Part shown: piece after piece, positions 35,606-43,276 of the stretch
Layout of the letters: each line of letters starts with the position of its first letter
Position numbering within the stretch: the stretch's first letter is position 1
The notes under the pieces: generated by a model
What the model was told of the DNA's origin: nothing
Databases searched by the model: none
The model's input: only the letters and a program-made list of their open reading frames with translations
Translations under genes and position numbers: made by a program
Assembly (NCBI RefSeq): GCF_001467025.1
Contig: NZ_LNXV01000004.1
Coordinates: forward strand, 271,264 to 335,263
Direction: 5' to 3'
DNA length: 64,000 bases
From: Legionella brunensis
Lineage (GTDB): Bacteria > Pseudomonadota > Gammaproteobacteria > Legionellales > Legionellaceae

Positions 35606-36400
35606 TTAGGCAATAGATCGTACAATTCCGCCATCAACACGTAATGCAGCACCGTTTGTGGCTGAAGATAAAGGGCTACATAAGTAAACTACCATAGCAG
35701 CAACTTCGCTGGGGGTGGCAAATCGTTTGAGTAATGATGAAGGGCGCATAGATGTAAAGACTTCTTTTTCAATTTCCTCAAACTTTTTGTTTTGTTCTTG
35801 CGCGATACTTTTAACAAAATCATTAATACCGTCGCTGCTTGTTGGTCCAGGAAGAACACAATTAACAGTAACATTTGTTCCCACTGTTGTTTCTGCAATG
35901 CCGCGAGCAACAGAAAGTTGGGCTGTTTTCGTCATTCCATAGTGAATCATTTCTGCGGGGATTTGTAATCCTGATTCACTGGAAATAAAAATAATTCTTC
36001 CCCAATTTCTTTGAAGCATTTCAGGAAGGTAATGTTGGCTTAAGCGGATGCCGCTCATGACATTCACTTCAAAGAATCGAAACCAGTCATCATCTGAAAT
36101 TTCTTGAAATGGTTTTGTTTCGTAAATGCCAAAATTATTAACAAGAATATCAATAGTCGGGACGTAACGGGTAATCGCTTCAATACCTTTTTTATTGCTT
36201 AGATCTGCGGGAGCAGAAATAAGCTTAGCTGCGGCATGTGTCGCTTTTATTTTTTTTATTGACTCAGCTACTCTTGCTTCACTTCGACCGTTAATAGCAA
36301 CAGTAACACCTTCTTGAGCAAGCAATTGCGCGATGGCGAAACCAATCCCTGCTGTTGAGCCTGTAACCAGTGCTGTTTTATTATTTAACTGGTAATCCAT
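35606..36400 (-). CDS. Short-chain dehydrogenase/reductase
   Basis: A 264-residue SDR with the cofactor motif TGSTAGIG near residues 13-20, NNFG near 88 (NNAG in most), Ser near 141 (FISSES) and the catalytic pair YGMTK near 154-158. NADP(H) preference is suggested by Arg in NGRSEARV. The substrate cannot be read. Two starts compete: ATG 36406 touches an AAGGA sequence with no spacing, while ATG 36400 sits six bases from it, so 36400 is chosen. It is a lone gene between the phnYZ operon and a thioesterase. Confidence 0.85.
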   Translation of the reverse strand: MDYQLNNKTALVTGSTAGIGFAIAQLLAQEGVTVAINGRSEARVAESIKKIKATHAAAKLISAPADLSNKKGIEAITRYVPTIDILVNNFGIYETKPFQEISDDDWFRFFEVNVMSGIRLSQHYLPEMLQRNWGRIIFISSESGLQIPAEMIHYGMTKTAQLSVARGIAETTVGTNVTVNCVLPGPTSSDGINDFVKSIAQEQNKKFEEIEKEVFTSMRPSSLLKRFATPSEVAAMVVYLCSPLSSATNGAALRVDGGIVRSIA

Positions 36401-36534
36401 AATCATTCCTTAATTAAGAGAAGTTGCATTCCATGTTGCATTTTATGAAATTACGTTTTTCATCATACTGAAAAAGAATTATAGTTCATACAGTCGATAT
36501 AGAACAAAATCGTAAACTTCGATGTATGTCAAAA

Positions 36535-36936
36535 TTACCCCATGAGCTCGAATTGCTTTATTAGCTCAAGAGAAACAGGTTTATTGCGCTTGCTGTCTAC
36601 ACAAACAATGGTGTTGACTGCTGTACATATTAGTTTTTCATTATTTGTGCAAACAATAGTCTGATCAAACAATAGCTTAATTTTCCCTTCACGCCTGGCT
36701 GTTGAAATAACTCTAAAAGTTTGAAAAGCACGAAGTGAGTGTAAAAAACGAATATCCGCATGTGCTAAAACAAGATTAAATCCATCATGACTCAGCTTAA
36801 CCCAGTCGATGCCATACTCACGTAAAAGTAATGTTCTTGCATGGTCAAAATAACTTAGATAATGTGCATTATTGACAATACCTTGAGCATCAATCTCATG
36901 GGCGCGAACTTCACTATTCCACGTAAAACAAATCAT
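36535..36936 (-). CDS. Acyl-CoA thioesterase, 4HBT/YbgC-FadM type
   Basis: A 133-residue hot-dog fold thioesterase. RAHEIDAQGIVNNAHYLSYFDHART near residues 11-35 is the conserved HxxD-x-G-x-V-N-x2-YL-x2-F region with the catalytic Asp. It would release free acids from acyl-CoA or acyl-thioester intermediates, in the cytoplasm. Short, soluble and normal length. It is separated by about 135 bp from the SDR on its left and is divergent from the RiPP cluster on its right, so the space 36937-37068 may carry promoters in both directions. Confidence 0.82.
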   Translation of the reverse strand: MICFTWNSEVRAHEIDAQGIVNNAHYLSYFDHARTLLLREYGIDWVKLSHDGFNLVLAHADIRFLHSLRAFQTFRVISTARREGKIKLLFDQTIVCTNNEKLICTAVNTIVCVDSKRNKPVSLELIKQFELMG

Positions 36937-37068
36937 TTAATAGCCACAAGAAAAAAATAAGTCATAGGTAACATAGGGAACAATAAAATTCAACACTCGA
37001 ATTTAGGAAGGTACTCTGTTTTTGAAACTCATAGAATTCTACTTGAGTTATTACAAGTGAGAGGGGTT

Positions 37069-37131
37069 ATGAAAAATCAAAGCAATAATGAGTCGATTAA
37101 ATTTAAATTGCAAAAACTAGCGTCCATTTAA
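37069..37131 (+). CDS. 20-codon leader ORF upstream of hlyD
   Basis: An ATG at 37069 follows a strong GAGAGGGG site at normal spacing and opens a 20-residue peptide (starts MKNQSNNES, ends LQKLASI) that stops eight bases before the hlyD ATG. hlyD itself has no ribosome-binding site, so its translation may be coupled to this peptide. The peptide does not resemble the two precursor leaders and has no GG site. Possibly a leader peptide or a degenerate precursor. Small size keeps confidence low. Confidence 0.4.
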   Translation: MKNQSNNESIKFKLQKLASI

Positions 37132-37139
37132 ATTATCCC

Positions 37140-38147
37140 ATGGATAATAAGTCATCACTCTTCAGACAAGAGGCAATCGATAGCCGCCTAAATAGAAGTT
37201 TAGGTAGTGTTTCTATTAATATACCTTTAAGTTATCGAATTATCAGCGTCGTTTTAGTGGTTTTTATTTTGATAATTATAATTTTTTTATTTTTTGCAAA
37301 AACCTCAGAAAAAATAGTTGTTCGTGGTTATTTAGATACGGAGCACGGTATTACTTCTGTGTACTCTGATTCCAGAGGGATTATTACTCAGTCAATGATC
37401 GAGGAAGGGGAGCGTATAACTAAAAACAGTACCCTCTTTGTTATTGCGCGAGCAGGCCAGGAAAAAACTAGAGAGTTTCTCGAAAATCTTAATCAGAGAA
37501 GGAAAAATCTTAAGAATGAATACCAAATAAAAAAGAAATATTGCCAATCTTTATCCAAGTTATATAAGAAACATTATGTTTCACTGACATTGTTACAAAA
37601 TACAAAGGCCGAACTACTAGAAATTAGAAATAGAATAAAATCAGTCGACTTAGAACTCATCCAATTCAAACAAAATCAATACCAGCTAATCAAGTCACCT
37701 ATTAATGGTGTTGTCACTAATATTCTTTACAAAGAGGGGCAATCAATTGATCCATCAAAAGCATTGCTGCAAATACTACCTGATAATGCCAAATTAATCG
37801 CTAGATTATACATACCTGCTCAAAATATTGGTTTCTTAAAAAAAGGAGACTCCGTTGCTATAAAATACGATGCTTATCCTTCCCAAAGATTTGGGATTTA
37901 TAAAGCTCTAGTGAAAGAAATTAATTTAACTGTATTGACGGATGACAAAGAAGACAAACCAATTAATGTTGGGCAACCCTATTATAAAATTAAAGCGGAG
38001 CTTGATAAATATTATGTGAATGTGTATGGGGAAAAGACTAATCTGAGTCATGGAATGACCCTGACAGCCGTATTTTCCGGTGACAAAAGAAAGATGTGGC
38101 AATGGATTTTAGACCCTATCTTCAGTTATTACGGGAAAGTTTCATGA
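37140..38147 (+). CDS. HlyD-family periplasmic adaptor of the peptide exporter
   Basis: A 335-residue membrane fusion protein. A short cytoplasmic start is followed by one membrane helix at about residues 28-50 (ISVVLVVFILIIIIFLFF), a biotinyl-lipoyl-like strand region (KIVVRGYLDTEHG), a coiled-coil hairpin at about 95-180, and a second lipoyl half with PINGVVTNILYKEGQ near 183. Such adaptors link an ABC peptide exporter in the inner membrane to a TolC channel. Its stop overlaps the start of the C39 exporter by four bases (ATGA), and it is the first large gene of the RiPP cluster. No ribosome-binding site of its own. Confidence 0.88.
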   Translation: MDNKSSLFRQEAIDSRLNRSLGSVSINIPLSYRIISVVLVVFILIIIIFLFFAKTSEKIVVRGYLDTEHGITSVYSDSRGIITQSMIEEGERITKNSTLFVIARAGQEKTREFLENLNQRRKNLKNEYQIKKKYCQSLSKLYKKHYVSLTLLQNTKAELLEIRNRIKSVDLELIQFKQNQYQLIKSPINGVVTNILYKEGQSIDPSKALLQILPDNAKLIARLYIPAQNIGFLKKGDSVAIKYDAYPSQRFGIYKALVKEINLTVLTDDKEDKPINVGQPYYKIKAELDKYYVNVYGEKTNLSHGMTLTAVFSGDKRKMWQWILDPIFSYYGKVS

Positions 38148-40237
38148 TGGAGTTAAGTTTAAAATTGTCTAGATCCGAAAAAAATAAACTTCCGGTAATT
38201 AGACAAGATCAAATTTCCGAATGCGGTCATGCTTGTGTGGTAATGATAAGTAATTTTTACGGTCATGATATCGATTTATTTTCTTTAAGAGAGTTAGATA
38301 CCCCATCCTTAAATGGCGGTACAATGCTTGATTTGGTTAAGCTCTTAGAACGATTAAAGCTTAAATCCAGGGCACTAAGGGTAGATATTGAAGAGCTCGG
38401 GAAGGTTAGATGTCCCGCTATTTTACACTGGGATATGAATCATTTTGTGGTCTTAAAATACGTGGGTCATAATTATGTTGTGATTCACGATCCTGCAACA
38501 GGGCGAAGAAAAATTCTTATGAGTGAATTATCAAGTTCATTTACTGGGATTGCCCTAGAGGTTGAAAAAAATGACGAATTTAAAAATATTCATTTATGTA
38601 ATAGATTAAAACTCGTTAACCTTTTTAAAAATGTAAAGGGTATCAAAAGTAGTTTGCTCACATTGTTATTACTATCGTTAGCTATCGAAGTATTTATATT
38701 ACTCAATCCACTTTTTCTGCAATATGTCACTGACAATATTGCCACTACTACTAATCTTAATAATCTTTATGTAATAGCTACAGGAGTAATAATATTAACA
38801 GTTTTTCATGCTTTCACAGAGTATGTAAGAAGTAACTTTGTAATCTATTTAACTAACAGCCTATCAGAATATTTTTCTTCTGGTGTTATGAGTCACCTGT
38901 TAAAACTACCTCTTGAATATTTTGAGAGAAGGCATAAAGGGGATATCTTATCAAGATTTCACTCTGTCAATGAGATTCAAAGTAAAATTACTACCGATTC
39001 AATTAATACCGTTTTAGATGGTCTTGTCATTGTATTAGCATTAATAATTATGTCTGTTTACAGTTGGTTCCTAACACTTATTGTTACCAGCGCATTTACC
39101 ATTTATCTTCTTCTAAGAGCAATATCTTACAATCATTTGAAGAATCAAACGGAGATCTCTATAGGTGAACATGCGAATGTTAATTCAAAATTTTTGGAGA
39201 TTATCCAAAGCATTATGCCAGTTAAGATCTTTGCGAAAGAAGAGACAATGTACCGAAGCTGGAAAAATTATTTTATTAAGGCAGTCAATGCAGATATTAA
39301 AATTTCACAGGCTAATATTGTCTATAATGTCTCTAATATTTTGCTATTTAATTTCGAGCATGTTTTAGTAATATGTATTGGTGCAACCTTGGTTATTACC
39401 AATCAGTTTTCAGTAGGTATGTTGGTTGCTTTTCTTGCTTATAGACAGACATTAGTTAATAAAGCCACTTCGTTTATCCATAAGATATTTGAGTATAAAC
39501 TCATTACAATTCAAATTAACAGGATTGCAGACATTCTGACTCAACCTCTCCCCCCTGAAGACCCAAATATTGTAAAAGAACATATTCAGGGTGATATAAA
39601 AGTCGAAAATGTAACCTATAAATATCCGGGTAATTCTAAACCTATTTTTGATAAAATAAGCGTTCATATTCGCCAAGCCGAAAAAGTAGTTATTACAGGT
39701 TCTTCAGGTATCGGAAAAACAACCTTACTTAAGATTATGCTGGGATTGATACCCCCAACTGAAGGTAAAATTTTAGTTGACGATGTTTCCCTGGATGCTT
39801 TAGGCCAGAGAAGATACCGTGAAATTTGTTCTAGTGTTATGCAGGATGACTCCTTAATTAGTGGTTCGATTTTAGATAATATAACGTTCATGGACGCCAA
39901 GATCGATATTGAGAGAGTTTATGAGGCTGCTAAAATAGCGCAAATTCATAATGATATTCTGAGTATGACAATGGGCTATGAAACATTAGTTGGTGATATG
40001 GGAAGCTCATTATCGGGTGGGCAAAAGCAAAGAATATTAATTGCCAGGGCATTGTATAAAAAGCCAAAGATATTATTTCTAGATGAAGCAACGAGTCATT
40101 TGGACATTGCAAAAGAAATTAAAATTAATGCAGCGTTAAAAGAGTTACAAATAACACAAATAGTAATCGCTCATCGACAAGAAACAATTAATATGGCAGA
40201 TAGGATTATCGATCTGTCTAATCAAGCATATCCTTGA
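38144..40237 (+). CDS. C39-peptidase ABC exporter (PCAT) of the graspetide cluster
   Basis: A 697-residue three-part protein. The N-terminal C39 peptidase has Q21, catalytic C27 (SECGHAC), H100 (NHFVVL) and D116 (IHDPATG), the full set for cutting after a Gly-Gly leader end. A six-helix ABC membrane domain lies at about 160-440. The ATPase domain has Walker A GSSGIGKTT near 519, LSGGQKQR near 622 and LFLDEATSHLD just after. It should remove the leaders of the two GG-precursor peptides encoded downstream and export the cores through the HlyD adaptor. Starts inside the hlyD stop; ATG 38144 (or 38147) is chosen over an open frame from 38096. Confidence 0.93.
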   Translation: MMELSLKLSRSEKNKLPVIRQDQISECGHACVVMISNFYGHDIDLFSLRELDTPSLNGGTMLDLVKLLERLKLKSRALRVDIEELGKVRCPAILHWDMNHFVVLKYVGHNYVVIHDPATGRRKILMSELSSSFTGIALEVEKNDEFKNIHLCNRLKLVNLFKNVKGIKSSLLTLLLLSLAIEVFILLNPLFLQYVTDNIATTTNLNNLYVIATGVIILTVFHAFTEYVRSNFVIYLTNSLSEYFSSGVMSHLLKLPLEYFERRHKGDILSRFHSVNEIQSKITTDSINTVLDGLVIVLALIIMSVYSWFLTLIVTSAFTIYLLLRAISYNHLKNQTEISIGEHANVNSKFLEIIQSIMPVKIFAKEETMYRSWKNYFIKAVNADIKISQANIVYNVSNILLFNFEHVLVICIGATLVITNQFSVGMLVAFLAYRQTLVNKATSFIHKIFEYKLITIQINRIADILTQPLPPEDPNIVKEHIQGDIKVENVTYKYPGNSKPIFDKISVHIRQAEKVVITGSSGIGKTTLLKIMLGLIPPTEGKILVDDVSLDALGQRRYREICSSVMQDDSLISGSILDNITFMDAKIDIERVYEAAKIAQIHNDILSMTMGYETLVGDMGSSLSGGQKQRILIARALYKKPKILFLDEATSHLDIAKEIKINAALKELQITQIVIAHRQETINMADRIIDLSNQAYP

Positions 40238-40525
40238 TGTTTTAACACTAAAAATTCCTTTTATCTTCTCTAATAAAGATTTATAACAATATAAGCTAAT
40301 AAAGCAGATTAAGTTATTGTTATTAAATATTTTTATTTAAACATCATAGTTCAAATATCATGAAAATAAAAGGAATTCAATACCATAATTAAGCAAGTTT
40401 ATATCGCTATAAAATTGATGATAATTAATCATCTTTAGTGATAGATAACAATCTAATAGGAGTTAGATAATAGCAAGTACAACTAAAGATTAATTAAAAA
40501 AATAATTAAAAATATGGAGAATGTA
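40238..40525 (+). other. AT-rich leader region with an operator-like dyad before precursor 1
   Basis: 288 bases without a convincing gene separate the exporter from the first precursor. At 40417-40433 a dyad GATGAT-AATTA-ATCATC could be an operator; it loosely recalls a Fur box but does not match one. The strong AT content fits a separate promoter for the precursor-ligase units. No terminator with a T run is seen after the exporter, so read-through is also possible. Confidence 0.4.
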
Positions 40526-40699
40526 ATGGAAGATAAAGAGCGAGTTTTTGCTTATCAATTAGCTAAAACTATCGATAATGAGGAATTAGATAAGGTCTCT
40601 GGAGGTAGTGCACTGATGACTAGTAGACAGACAGTGCGTGCAACGGCTGGCAGTGGACAAGGTGCTGATGTTGCATACGATGTTGCGTTTGATTGGTAA
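40526..40699 (+). CDS. Graspetide precursor peptide 1 (GG leader)
   Basis: A 57-residue peptide: leader of 27 residues (MEDKERVFAYQLAKTIDNEE, then LDKVSGG) and a 30-residue core. Cutting after Gly27 by the C39 domain gives a core with Thr at positions 5, 9 and 13 and Asp at 21, 25 and 29, ending in Trp30; only these positions and an Ala14 recur in precursor 2 at matching places. The pattern fits three side-chain esters made by the ATP-grasp ligase encoded 80 bp downstream. An upstream ATG at 40514 is in frame, but ATG 40526 has GGAG six bases before it and aligns with precursor 2. No known graspetide that I recall has this core. Confidence 0.85.
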   Translation: MEDKERVFAYQLAKTIDNEELDKVSGGSALMTSRQTVRATAGSGQGADVAYDVAFDW

Positions 40700-40714
40700 T
40701 TGTTGACTTCAAAT

Positions 40715-40739
40715 TTAGGGCTCAGATTATGAGCCCTAA
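40715..40739 (+). promoter_or_regulatory. Perfect hairpin between precursor 1 and its ligase gene
   Basis: A perfect 10-bp stem (TTAGGGCTCA) with a five-base loop, 16 bases after the precursor stop, no T run after it. It probably stabilises the precursor mRNA or partly attenuates transcription so that more precursor than ligase is made. Confidence 0.6.
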
Positions 40740-40779
40740 TGAAAGAATAATTAATTCTATTATCATATAAAGAGAAAAA

Positions 40780-41886
40780 ATGAAGTTTTTAATCCCTACA
40801 GAACCGGATGATACGCACGCCATACTTGTTAAAATCGCACTTGAAAATTTAGGGCATCAAGTACGGCTTCTGTTTACAGCAGACCAACCAACCAAACAAA
40901 AAAATTCAGTATCTATTAGCAGTGAGGGTTATGAGTGGAGCAGTTCTGACAAGTATAGCTCGATTTCAGACAACGATTATGATGTCGTATGGTGGCGTCG
41001 TGCAAGAAAACCTTATATCCCCAAAGAAATAATTCATAAAAAGGATCACAAATTTGTTGTTAGAGAAAATGTATTATTCTATGAATCATTAACCTATAGT
41101 TTTGCACCAGAGGCATGGTGGATCAATACAAAAGAGTCGGCTCATAGAGCTAATTCTAAATTGCTTCAGTTAAAAATAGCTCGTGAATCGGGTATGGATA
41201 TTCCTGTTACACTTTGTTCCAACGATCCTCAAGATATACGACATTTTTTGTTAAAACACGACAAAGAAGGGGTTATCTATAAACCCCTTTGTTCCAATTT
41301 TTGGTTTGAAGGAAAAAAAATTAAAATTTCTTATACGTCAAAAATCAATTTTCCCGATCTTCCAAGCAACAAATCCTTACAACTCGTCCCTGGAATTTTC
41401 CAAAAAGAAATCAAGAAAAAATATGAATTGAGAGTTACATGCTTTGGCGACTTTCTCGTGGCCGCAAAATTAAATTCTCAAAGTTATGAAGAGGGACAGA
41501 TTGATTGGCGAGCAATATCAGAAGGAAAAATGACAATTGAACCTTACACACTACCTTCAATGATTGAGTATAAAATACGAGATTTTATGTCCAAAATAGG
41601 AATCGTATTTGGTTCATTTGATTTTATTGTGACCCCTAACAATGACTATGTTTTTCTTGAAGTTAACGAGCAAGGTCAGTTTTTATGGATTGAGGAATAT
41701 AACTCTGAGTTTAAAATGCTAGATATTTTTATTAATTTCCTACTCAATAAATCTAAAAAATTTATGTGGGAGCCTAAGAAATTGATGCATACCATAGAAA
41801 TTTACAGAAATGAGATGACGGAAATATTTTCAAAAAATACAAGATATCATGTGAATTTAAATAATGAGAAAACACATAATGAGTAA
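40780..41886 (+). CDS. MvdC/MvdD-like ATP-grasp ligase 1 (graspetide macrocyclase)
   Basis: A 368-residue ATP-grasp enzyme of the microviridin-type peptide ligase family. Its N-terminal EPDDTHAILVK and the DVVWWRR element at 69-74, the ARESGMDIPVTLCSNDPQ linker near 142-159, FQKEIKKKYELRVTCFG near 207-223 and FLEVNEQGQFLWIE near 295-308 (metal ligands E and N) are the family signatures. Such enzymes activate Asp or Glu side chains with ATP and join them to Thr, Ser or Lys. The linked precursor has three Thr and three Asp in fixed register, so ester formation is expected. Second ligase, 43277, is a close paralogue. Confidence 0.88.
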   Translation: MKFLIPTEPDDTHAILVKIALENLGHQVRLLFTADQPTKQKNSVSISSEGYEWSSSDKYSSISDNDYDVVWWRRARKPYIPKEIIHKKDHKFVVRENVLFYESLTYSFAPEAWWINTKESAHRANSKLLQLKIARESGMDIPVTLCSNDPQDIRHFLLKHDKEGVIYKPLCSNFWFEGKKIKISYTSKINFPDLPSNKSLQLVPGIFQKEIKKKYELRVTCFGDFLVAAKLNSQSYEEGQIDWRAISEGKMTIEPYTLPSMIEYKIRDFMSKIGIVFGSFDFIVTPNNDYVFLEVNEQGQFLWIEEYNSEFKMLDIFINFLLNKSKKFMWEPKKLMHTIEIYRNEMTEIFSKNTRYHVNLNNEKTHNE

Positions 41887-41895
41887 GGAGTAATT

Positions 41896-42942
41896 GTGAT
41901 AAAAACAGTGTTAGTAGTATTAGGTTTAATCTCATCTGCTAATTTATTTTCTAAAAACGTTGTTGATTTGTACGGAACGAATGCCAAAAAGTCTGAAGAA
42001 ATAATAAAAAAATACTCAAATGAAGTGGGGTATATTGAAAATTTATTACAAGAGAACTTTAGGAAAATAAGTGACAATTTAGAAAAAGAAATCCCTGAAA
42101 AAATTTTAATGAAAAAATATTTGTTAGAGGAGAAAATAAAAAGAGAGGGTAATTTTTTATTTGTGAATTTTTCTACTATTCTATACCCCGGTGATAATAA
42201 TCAATATACGACTATTGAAGTTATTGATAAAAACCAACCAGATAGATTGCAATTTGTTAATCAACGAGTTGTAACTGCAAGCCAGCCCAAAGATGACTTA
42301 ATTAATAAGATGGTAAACTTCATAAATTTAGATTTACAACTCATGCCTAATAATCAAAAAAGGAGCGACTCATGCCCTGTCTATCATTGCCTCAGCGGCT
42401 TTAATCATCCTAAATTAAAACCTTACTTGAAAGTTTTTAATACTGGTGCTGTAAAAGAAAAGCAATTGATAGCAGATACACTAAATAAAGATCCCGATCC
42501 TGAAAGAAGAGCTGCTGCTGCTTTTTTAATAGGGCACTTTCATGATCCAAAGGAAATTCTTTCTCTCTTATTGCCACACGTCAATGATCAAGATATCGGT
42601 GTTAGGAATAATGTAATTCGCGTCATCGCTGCGACGATGAGTAAGTCAAAAATTACCCAGATCGATTTGATGCCTTTTTTGAGTTTGATAGATTCACCAG
42701 CAACAACAGATAGGAATAAGGCTCTTCATGTATTACTAAACGCAGCAGATTCTGAGTCTTCAAAAAAAGTTATTACTCAAAAGGGTGGGGGGACATTAAT
42801 AGCCTTGCTACAACTGAAACAGCCTAATAATCATCAAATAGCTTACCTAATCTTTAAAAAAATAAGCGGAAAAGATTTTGGGGAAAATAATATAGCGGCT
42901 TGGAAAAGTTGGTTAGCTTCAGTGCAATCTCGAAAGGGTTAA
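41896..42942 (+). CDS. Secreted HEAT-repeat protein in the graspetide cluster
   Basis: A 348-residue protein that begins with a signal peptide (VLVVLGLISSANLFS, residues about 4-19), so it is probably periplasmic. A helical charged region (30-90) and a small beta-like region (90-140) are followed by HEAT-like helical repeats from about residue 175 (RRAAAAFLIGHFHDP and VRNNVIRVIAATM). Two cysteines in a CPVYHC motif (near 161-166) could form a disulphide. A GTG start follows AAGGAG at five bases. Lying between the two precursor-ligase units, it may be an immunity, export or target-binding factor; no family function is known. Confidence 0.75.
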   Translation: MIKTVLVVLGLISSANLFSKNVVDLYGTNAKKSEEIIKKYSNEVGYIENLLQENFRKISDNLEKEIPEKILMKKYLLEEKIKREGNFLFVNFSTILYPGDNNQYTTIEVIDKNQPDRLQFVNQRVVTASQPKDDLINKMVNFINLDLQLMPNNQKRSDSCPVYHCLSGFNHPKLKPYLKVFNTGAVKEKQLIADTLNKDPDPERRAAAAFLIGHFHDPKEILSLLLPHVNDQDIGVRNNVIRVIAATMSKSKITQIDLMPFLSLIDSPATTDRNKALHVLLNAADSESSKKVITQKGGGTLIALLQLKQPNNHQIAYLIFKKISGKDFGENNIAAWKSWLASVQSRKG

Positions 42943-43033
42943 GCACAAGATTTCAAGGATGAGAAATTATAATAATAAGCTTAATAATGAAGGGATTCAT
43001 ATTGTTAAGTTTAATAACAACTAGGAAAGATAA

Positions 43034-43204
43034 ATGGAAAATATAAAAGAGCGAGTCCTAGCCTATGGCTTATCAACGGAAATTAGTGAGTCTGATTTGC
43101 ATGATGTTACTGGAGGGGCCGGAAAATTAACGCACTACGTTACTCACTATTATACTGCTAAAAAAGCTGGGGGAGATAGAGAGCGTGATGATGATTGGGA
43201 TTAA
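43034..43204 (+). CDS. Graspetide precursor peptide 2 (GG leader), short and easily missed
   Basis: A 56-residue peptide read directly from the DNA: leader MENIKERVLAYGLSTEISES, then DLHDVTGG, and a 28-residue core. Leader identity with precursor 1 is clear (KERVxAYxL, then LxxVxGG). In the core Thr sits at positions 5, 9 and 13, exactly as in precursor 1, and Asp at 20, 24 and 28; further acids (E22, D25, D26) add alternative acceptors. All other core residues differ. An AGGA site precedes the ATG. It is below the size limit of usual gene callers. A ligase gene follows 72 bases after the stop. Confidence 0.85.
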   Translation: MENIKERVLAYGLSTEISESDLHDVTGGAGKLTHYVTHYYTAKKAGGDRERDDDWD

Positions 43205-43215
43205 ATAATTTTTTC

Positions 43216-43241
43216 GTGACCCTGATATAAATCAGGGTCAC
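43216..43241 (+). promoter_or_regulatory. Perfect hairpin between precursor 2 and its ligase gene
   Basis: A perfect stem of 10-11 bp (GTGACCCTGA pairing with TCAGGGTCAC), 12 bases after the precursor stop and without a T run downstream. It occupies the same place as the hairpin after precursor 1, although the sequence differs. Confidence 0.6.
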
Positions 43242-43276
43242 ATCAAGACAATCTCTTACATGGAAACGAGTAATCT

